This document shows, in pieces, positions 57,301 through 64,000 of a stretch of 64,000 nucleotides of DNA (within the stretch, counting starts at the first letter, position 1; each line of letters opens with the position of its first letter). Source of the stretch: Hymenoscyphus infarciens (taxonomy: Eukaryota; Ascomycota; Leotiomycetes; Helotiales; Helotiaceae); the NCBI GenBank assembly GCA_001414345.1, contig LLCB01000009.1, positions 1 to 64,000 on the forward strand. Direction: 5' to 3'. The position numbers and the translations under genes are program-made. Under the pieces are notes generated by a model that was not told the DNA's origin, ran no database searches, and saw only the letters and a list, made by a program, of their open reading frames with translations.

Positions 57301-60300
57301 CGGTTTAATTCAAAGATGGTTTTTTACATATCTCTTACGCACACTCATTCTTTTATCCAGTGACGCAGGTCTTATGGAGTAACATCAGCCTTTAGTTGAC
57401 CTGTACGGTACAGTTAATTATAGACGAACGTGCTCGAGTAAATACATCATACCTCCTTCTCCTTGATCTTTCCCGGAGGATACTTGACCCTCTTTTGCTT
57501 CATATGTGTTTTTGTTCCATGGATAAACATGTTTTTGTTCCTTGGATAAACACACTCTTCCCCTTGCTCTCTTTTCAAATTCCACACCTCGTGTCCTCAA
57601 CTAGTCATACAAAATCAAAAGGAAAAAGGTTCTTGCGCACTACTCGCAATGAGCAACCAAGAACCACGCTCGATTCCTCCTAGGCAACATGCTAGGATCT
57701 AAACAGGTACAGAAGAGAACATAGCAGTTCTAAAATCAAAGAACTCGAGCTCTCGGGCTCGTTGATCATATTATTAGACTTGAACGGACATCCTTCAACA
57801 GACTTCAATCGACAATAGAAGAAATTCCGACGGCAGAAAGATTCGTTTTAGAGCTACTGAGAACTTGGGGGTGGGGGGGTTGTTAGCTGCTTCATATTAT
57901 TGTTGAAGTTCGACGGTTTTCAGGAAGATCGTTTGTTTACGAATGTGTAAAGCGTTGTACTCGCGGGATCGATCCATGTCAACCGAGCAATCATGCTCTT
58001 GTGTACGACGGAAGAAATTTCTGGTGCAACTTCGTTGTTGATGATGTCGAAAGATAGATGGATGTTCTCATCTTGAAGATTCAAGTATGGGTTAGTGTGA
58101 GTAATAGAGGAGTGGGTCTCAGGTCGTAATTTGGACAGGATGAGGTTTTGGGCGTTGTTATGGATGGGAGTTTGGGGTCGAGTGAGCGGATAGTAACTGA
58201 GAGAAAAAGTTGTTGTAGAAGCCTTGCTTTTGAGCATATCTAGTATATCCACCTGTCTAAATAACGTTCTCAGAGATGGAAGTTTGCTTTCCAGTCGGCA
58301 AGAGAGTACAAATCTAGTAGATGGGTAATTCATTGGACCAGGGTCAATGGATCGAGGGAAGATCACTTCGGAATGGGTTTCAAGTCTCCGGCAAAGTTCC
58401 AAAGATGAAAGCCAAAATCCAAGCGAAATAATTTGGAAAGTGACTAACAACCCATTCTTCTATGCAGAGGATCTACCCTGCTGGTTGCGTTCCGTCTCAA
58501 CGTTCCCTTCCTTCAAATGCTGACCATGTATTTGCTCATAGAGCACGTGTTGTCTTCAGCAGTTTCATGTATCCTCTCCTTCAATCTCAAGACCTCATTA
58601 GACTTTCTGCTTTAATTTGCTATCGAGGGAGTGATTGCTGTCGAAAGCTGTTGAGCAGTTTAGATCACTGTAGGCTCACCTAACTTCTTGGGATTATGGG
58701 ATACGCGTGCCTACATTTTTATTACCTGAACCAGTGAAGGTTAAAAACGGTGTAAGCAGTAGCCTTGCCTACCTTACACTCACGTAAAGGGTAGAAACAA
58801 ATGTACACGACGGGCATTCACTAAGCAAAAGGTCCAAGTTCAGGTCCAAGTTCTTAAAGGTGAGTTATTGTATACTTTACTCACCAGACGAAACGTGAAA
58901 AGGTGTCAATATGTGCCCTTATCAGTGAAATTCGGACGTTGAGGATAAACTTTTAACGTAATATACCGTGTTTTTAAGTCATTTAACGATATCATGGACA
59001 TCGATGACCAGGAGGAGGATTTTAGTGGCAAAGGAAGTGGCATTTGAAACACCAAGTCCTCATAATGGCGCCTTTCAAACGATAGAAGATTCTCGAAGAG
59101 AAGCCCATTGGGTATAAATAGTAATCTAGAGTCGGTTCTCAAGCCGGGCGGCGGAAGTAAGCAATTTCCCAGCGGCGTAAGGAGATGGCAAATAAATTAG
59201 CCAACTTCAAAGGTCTTGTAAGCTTGTTGTTTGGAATGTCATCACAAGTTCAATTGAACCCTAAATCTTCCCCTCGCTCTTCAGACGCCTGTTTGGGTCC
59301 TTGACTTTTTTCTACTGTTGAAGGATTACCTGCTGTCGAAAGCAAAGAGAATCCCAGGTACTAAAATGAACTTTCCAACTTCGCTACTCTAACCACTGTA
59401 CGTGCGCCCGGCAGGATAACCTAGTTGACCGACAGTTTACTAGGGTGTCTGCTCGCTGTTCTTACACACGCTTTTCTCAGTAGGAAAAAAGTTTCGTTTT
59501 TTTTAGCTTTCGTTTGAGAGAACGAGACACAGTTAAAAGATGAAACACAGTTTTCTCAGTATAAAGAAAATGAAGAAATTCGAAAAGCACCTTTAAAATC
59601 CAACAAGTTGTGTAAAAAGGAATCTCCTAGAAATACATCTACCAATTCATCACAGCCCTCAAGACTATACAGGCAAGTAAGTGTCCCTGCTATCGCACAC
59701 CCACTTAAGATATTTTACCCAATAGTCTAGAATAATTGAAATAAAATTTAAAACTTGGTTAAGATAAGCAAGATAAGCTCCTGGTACTTATTTGACTTCC
59801 TTCCAAACAATCAAATCCGGTATCCGAGAGAACCTGGAACAAGCACAGTACCAGTTCAGGTGCAAGAGTGGCGGGGACTTTTACATGCATTTCAAAGATG
59901 TACTCAATGAGTGCCCCTGAGTCACTAGTTAGAGTCCTAATGCTGTCAATTAAAACTAACAAATATGATCCAAAGAAAATTGGAAGACGCTTGCACGTGT
60001 AATGTCTGATAAAGGAACCCAGGAATGGATGAGAAGAATTGGGGGCTAAAAGGCTCACGATGAAGTACTACAAGCAACGAGATTGTTGTCCTACTCAGAA
60101 TAACACCAACCGCATGGGCTTCAATTCTACCAACGTCTACTGTCGAATCCTAGATTACCCTTCCCGGGAGCTCAAGAAATACAAAATAGAAGCTCTACCA
60201 ACCCATCCTTCGACTAGGTTATTATGTTCGAACGTTTCAAGCGAAATCAAATCATGAAAGCAAGAAACCATGTGACATATGACTGTGTTAAGATTGAAGG

Positions 60301-60540
60301 CCTAGCATGGGTTAGTTAGGTAGTATATTCGCTCTCTTCATTCATTTTCCTCATGAAACTCGTTGTGCTGAGAAACTGGGGTTCACTGCAAGAGGCTGGT
60401 CAAGGACTGGGTGATCAAATCATGAGATATCGAGAGACTGAGAATGAGCCCGTAGACACTTGCCGCGAATACGATCAAATGATACCGAAAACCAAAAACC
60501 GAAAGCTTAGGAGGTAGGAAGTATTCCTAGAAGCAAAGTT
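54313..60540. other. 6.2 kb without a recognised gene
   Basis: The Pbp1 3' UTR is followed by a long stretch with no gene that can be supported. A 250-codon plus-strand frame (56137-56889) and a minus-strand frame (58450-57920, which lacks an early ATG) are open but have no family features. No tRNA or repeat was recognised. A poly(G) run occurs near 57868. The size and the T/C-rich plus strand at 55.0-57.0 kb would allow a non-coding transcript, but nothing proves one. Confidence 0.4.
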
Positions 60541-60850
60541 TGGCTTACTCGTGGGTTGATGGCTTACTGGTTGATTGTTAGCTTACTTGTCATTTTGGCC
60601 CCCAAAATTCGATGCCTGGCTTACTCGATGGCTTACTCCAACTCTGCTTTTGGCCTCCAATCTTGTTTACCGGCTTACTTGGTAATTTGATGGCTTACCC
60701 AACAATTGATGACTTACCTGCAGCTTTTTTTTGGCCCCCAAACGTGGTGGTTGGGTTATCCGATAATTGTCAGCTTACTAGTAACTTTGGGTCATGGCCC
60801 CCAAACTTGAAGACAAACTTGACGACTAGCTTACTTGTGGCTTACTCGTC
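60541..60850. repeat. GGCTTACTCG-type degenerate repeat, locus 3
   Basis: The longest of three loci. TGGCTTACTCGTGGGTTGA, TGGCTTACTGG, TTAGCTTACTTGTC, CTGGCTTACTCGATGGC and similar words follow each other every 15-30 bp. They are interrupted by the linker TTTTGGCCCCCAAA at about 60592-60606 and 60730-60744, and by a variant (CATGGCCCCCAAACTTG) at about 60793-60809. It matches 15382-15545 in both modules. No coding potential or element ends were found. Confidence 0.68.
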
Positions 60851-61045
60851 AAGTTCGAATTGCACAAAACCCCATGGGCATGTCACTTGACATGGTCTCC
60901 AGTAATTGCATGTCCAAGGCAAGGGCAGAGTGGACCCGCACAACTGTCAATCCATATACCTCAACGCTAGAATAGAAACCCAATCCTAAAGTCTATGAAG
61001 CAGCTCCTTCATATCCCATTACTCAACTGAATAAACACTTTACAA

Positions 61046-61732
61046 TCAACCAGTAAACTCAACACCAGCAATCACACCCACTCTCAGCCCCTCAAGAGCC
61101 CTTTCCATTTCCACAGATTCCGCCGTCGAATGCTGAACCTCAACGTCTACCCACCTCGGATTCGTCGCGGGCTTCTCCATAATCGGAAGTGGCGTCCCCT
61201 TGGTATAATTGGCAGAGTGATCCCAAAATGAATAAGTCACACACCCTCCCTCATCGCAAACCTCCCACTGGTCCTTCTCACTCCTTTTATGATCCTTGAT
61301 ATCAACCGGAAAATCACCCTCTTCGCTCCAGCCCCCATGAAAGAAGGGAGGACACCACCAAGTATATTGCGTGGCATTATGCTCCCGATCCTTTCTTCTC
61401 ATCTTCGCACGCCATACCCCATTTAGTTGCTCTGGGATATCGGTCGGCCAGACTCGGCCCTCGTATGGGTTTCCCAATCCATCCCAAGGCTTCCCCGTCG
61501 TCCCGTTGTTCTCTTTGGCCCATTCGTATCGGCGGAATTCTCTATCGGACTCGGGGTTTGGTGTGCAGATTCCGTCCGAGCAGCAGTGGGCGGCGAGGAT
61601 CGCGCCGTAAGAGGAACATGATGTATATGATTTTGGAACCTGACCAAAGGTATGGATGTATTGCCATGTTATGTTGCGGGCGGAGCAGGCGTCGGTGCGT
61701 AGGTAGGTGTTGTGTGAGAGGTCGTTGCCCAT
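61046..61732 (-). CDS. hypothetical protein, 228 aa, Cys- and Trp-containing
   Basis: A single open exon from the ATG at 61732. The family is not recognised. The sequence has several cysteines in the first third (CSARN, TSCSSYGAILAAHCCSDGIC) and later (WWCPPF, WEVCDEGGC), plus N-glycosylation-like sites (NNGTTG, HNATQY, HSANYT), as extracellular proteins do. No signal peptide is present at this start, and no upstream exon supplying one was found. A short leader lies upstream and AT/GC composition is normal. It may be secreted from an unseen 5' exon, or cytosolic. The C-terminal part (NPRWVDVEVQHSTAESVEME) is polar. Confidence 0.6.
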   Translation of the reverse strand: MGNDLSHNTYLRTDACSARNITWQYIHTFGQVPKSYTSCSSYGAILAAHCCSDGICTPNPESDREFRRYEWAKENNGTTGKPWDGLGNPYEGRVWPTDIPEQLNGVWRAKMRRKDREHNATQYTWWCPPFFHGGWSEEGDFPVDIKDHKRSEKDQWEVCDEGGCVTYSFWDHSANYTKGTPLPIMEKPATNPRWVDVEVQHSTAESVEMERALEGLRVGVIAGVEFTG

Positions 61733-62574
61733 GATCGATCTTTGTGGGACCTGGGAGTTGGGGGTGATTTGAACGAGGGCTTTGTGGAAGACTCGGTGGG
61801 TCGATGTCTCGAGTGCTCTTCTAACCTTTCATTTGAGGAGGATTGATGATTCGAACGAAAGTTGTTGTTGAAAAGTTCGACAGGATGATTGAATTCTCTC
61901 GTGGGAATTGAGAGGAAGGGCGTTGATCCGAGAGAGGGTGTTATTTGAGGACTGGAGCGGACGATGTCTCAAGTCGGATGCCGAGTCCAGGGTGTTCTGA
62001 TAAAGAGCGCTCAACCGAAGCTAATTGAGTAGTGATACCAAAACGAATGGTGGTAGGTAGCGTGGGTGTTGAGTCTAAGTGATGTTGTGTTGGAGTTATG
62101 ATAGGCTTGTAGAAAAGCTGGATGCAGGTGGCTGTTGTGAAGTATAATCAAGGAAAGCACGATTGTGTGCCATGTTGCTGTGTTAGGAAAGAGCCATGAA
62201 CAGTGCTGAACTTCTTCAACAGCGGTAAGGGCAGGGGGAAAGAAAGACGGAATGAATTGTGAAAAACGGAAGGAACAAGGGAAATAATGAAAACAATACA
62301 CTGTTAGGAATGGTCCAACCCGAATTTGGCAGGAGATAACGTTTTTCTTGGACACCACAAAAGTACATACCATTTTAGAATATATCCCTGGCAGTTGAAG
62401 TATTCCAGAGAACATGCCCTGATAGCAAACAATGACCTGGGAGTGCTTCATCTACCATCGACATATCGGCGCCTATCCCCCATACTCCATGCATTCGAGC
62501 AATTGTTTTCAACCATTGTGATCCTCCAGGTACTTCCACTTATTTTGACAATTCATCGTTCCAAGCCCCTTAAT
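61733..62574. other. intergenic
   Basis: Upstream region of the hypothetical gene and 3' flank of translin. A 146-codon minus frame (62011-62451) is open but has no coding pattern. Confidence 0.4.
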
Positions 62575-63467
62575 CTATTCCTTCTTTGGGACCAGATTCC
62601 TCAAAGAGAGATCATAAACAATATCCTCAATCTTCTTGACATTGTACTTGATGCTATCGCTGCGTCGTCGCAAAGAATCGTTCTTCAAATTCAAGATCTG
62701 GAAGCCAGCATGGAGGTCCTTGACAAACTGACTGATTTGCAATGGTCGTTGGTAGTCGCCCAAAGTAACAGAATTGATGGCCAATCTTGCGAGCTCTTCG
62801 ATAAGCGTGATAAGGGACTGCAGGTATTCTTCAATGGTGACATGGAATGAATCACGATCTTTGAGGTTCACAGGAACTGCAACATTGTTAGAGTTCAGTT
62901 TGCATATTTGTTGTTCAAAGAGAGGTAATTTACCGTTGAGGATTTGGCCGACCTCTTCAATTGTCAGAAGCTTTCCTTGTTCAGCAGCCTTGCCATTCAT
63001 GGCCATGCCTCCAAGCCATCCACAGAGGAGGATGGAAAAGACAACATTCTGTACTTCGCGCGTCCAGAGACCATTGTATCTATGCACTTAGCCGTGAGTT
63101 AAATATCTTGAAAGATGGGTGACCTACTTGTAGTAAGGGATATCAGAAGCTATCGCGGCAAGCTTGGCGATGCTGTCAAGCTCTTCCTTGATGGCATTCT
63201 CCGCAGCGACGATTACAGGTTGAACTTGAGAGTGTCAGTCAGTCGTAATGTTGCATCTAAATTGTATTTTCCAAAGAGCTTCATACGATGTGCAGCTGAT
63301 GTAGAATGGGCCCTGGAGAGGACCGATTGAGCCTGTCGACCTTGTCGCTCAAGCGTTGTAAGGATGGCTCGAATCTGATCACGCGTTTCGGCATCATCAT
63401 CGATCTTCTTCTGGAGGTCCTCGAAGATCTTGGGATCAACCATTCCTGCTATGCTGGAGTCGGTCAT
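62575..63467 (-). CDS. translin
   Basis: Four exons on the minus strand: 63467-63287, 63224-63128, 63079-62934 and 62876-62575 (241 aa). Translin is a single-strand DNA/RNA-binding protein that forms octamers alone and the C3PO RNase complex with TRAX. The sequence fits throughout: MTDSSIAGMVDPKIFEDLQK, the helix EETR-like DDDAETRDQIRAILTTLE, then YNGLWTREVQNVVFSILLC. The C-terminal hallmark reads LARLAINSVTLGDYQRPLQI, then LNLKNDSLRRRSD and VKKIEDIVYDLSLRNL. Length is normal. The introns have GT..AG ends and CTGAC/CTAAC branch points. It is a housekeeping gene; nuclear or cytoplasmic. Confidence 0.92.
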
Positions 63468-64000
63468 TTTGATGTTGAGCTTGTGAAGTTGATGAGGTTC
63501 ACTGTCGCGCGGGGATGTTGGTCTGTCTGTTCACGTTTGACACGCCCACGCGCGATTTTGAATTGAAGAAATGTGAAAATTTCGCTACTAGTTTAAAAAC
63601 GCTACTAGTATCAATTCACGATCATCCAAAGAGTAATTTGTGCTTCTGCTCTCTCTTGGATAGAACCATTGATTGATGCTATTCTCGACGCTCTCTGCTT
63701 CACCTTGGGATGCCTTTTTCGTTGACAGCCCCGTCCCCGTGCCTGCTGCGAACGAGTCTATCCTCACAATGAGCTGGCAGCGACATCAAATGAAGGCAAT
63801 TGAGGCATCAATCTGTCCCGTGAACGGCCGCCGATTGAATACCGTCTATGTAGCTATCGTGATATATCTATTCTCCGTAGGCTGGATATGCCCACCCAAC
63901 CATCTCGAGATCGTGATGCCCGCCCAACAAGCCTAACCTAACTATTGCCATCCAAATCCAACACCATTAGACGGGAGTCAGGGTTAGGGCAAGTAGTTAG
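63468..64000. other. translin upstream region and window end
   Basis: Presumed translin promoter. An 86-codon plus-strand frame from ATG 63676 to 63936 is open but has no family signal; it could be the first exon of a divergent gene or chance. Confidence 0.35.

Noticed and set aside
57920..58450. 176-codon open frame on the minus strand
   Set aside because: It does not begin with ATG, shows no recognisable domain, and no upstream exon could be joined. Left as unassigned.

Overview
This is a 64 kb piece of a filamentous ascomycete (Pezizomycotina) nuclear genome. The evidence is short GT..AG introns of about 45-70 nt with CTRAY-type branch points, AT-saturated blocks whose ruined coding motifs carry C-to-T/G-to-A changes (repeat-induced point mutation, RIP), and fungal families such as Bud6/Aip3, a Pbp1/ataxin-2-like protein, CFEM-like and fungal ankyrin proteins. 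The overall feel is Leotiomycetes, but that placement is an impression and not proven.

Region by region: 1-1480 is RIP-type AT-rich DNA. 2016-10206 is one minus-strand gene of the fungal 'Tachykinin family'/transcription-factor-like type, cut in two by a 6.5 kb RIP-degraded Tad1-type LINE (2986-9485) that has a poly(A) tract and a 14-bp target-site duplication. 11329-12127 is a decayed beta-carbonic anhydrase. 12.2-13.4 kb holds two terminal-inverted-repeat elements. 14.3-27.4 kb is a gene-bearing stretch: two-EF-hand protein, FMO-like oxidoreductase, a 1312-aa ankyrin protein divergent from an unknown gene, an isochorismatase-family hydrolase and a secreted protein. 27.4-32.3 kb is gene-poor, with a TIR element, gene remnants and an array of spaced 13-bp repeats.

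32.3-47.5 kb is again gene-bearing: a GH36 raffinose-synthase/Sip1-like enzyme divergent from an ankyrin protein with a fungal STAND-type N-terminus, a CFEM-like membrane protein, a GMC-oxidoreductase remnant abutting a purine-cytosine permease pseudogene, an MFS sugar/inositol transporter and Bud6/Aip3. 49.36-49.86 kb is a TIR element with very long, nearly identical arms. 51.3-54.3 kb is a Pbp1/ataxin-2-like gene in which no Sm domain is visible. 54.3-61.0 kb has no recognised gene. The right end has an unknown Cys-containing protein and translin.

The intact genes mix housekeeping functions (translin, Bud6, Pbp1) with accessory ones (ankyrin proteins, secreted proteins, transporter, FMO). 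No biosynthetic cluster is apparent. The main story is turnover: at least four genes are broken by RIP-era insertion, nonsense mutation or rearrangement. A possibly undescribed modular repeat (GGCTTACTCG / TTTGGCCCCCAAA) occurs at three distant loci. Splice sites were assigned by eye from reading-frame continuity and family patterns; all functional calls are from motif recognition without database searches.
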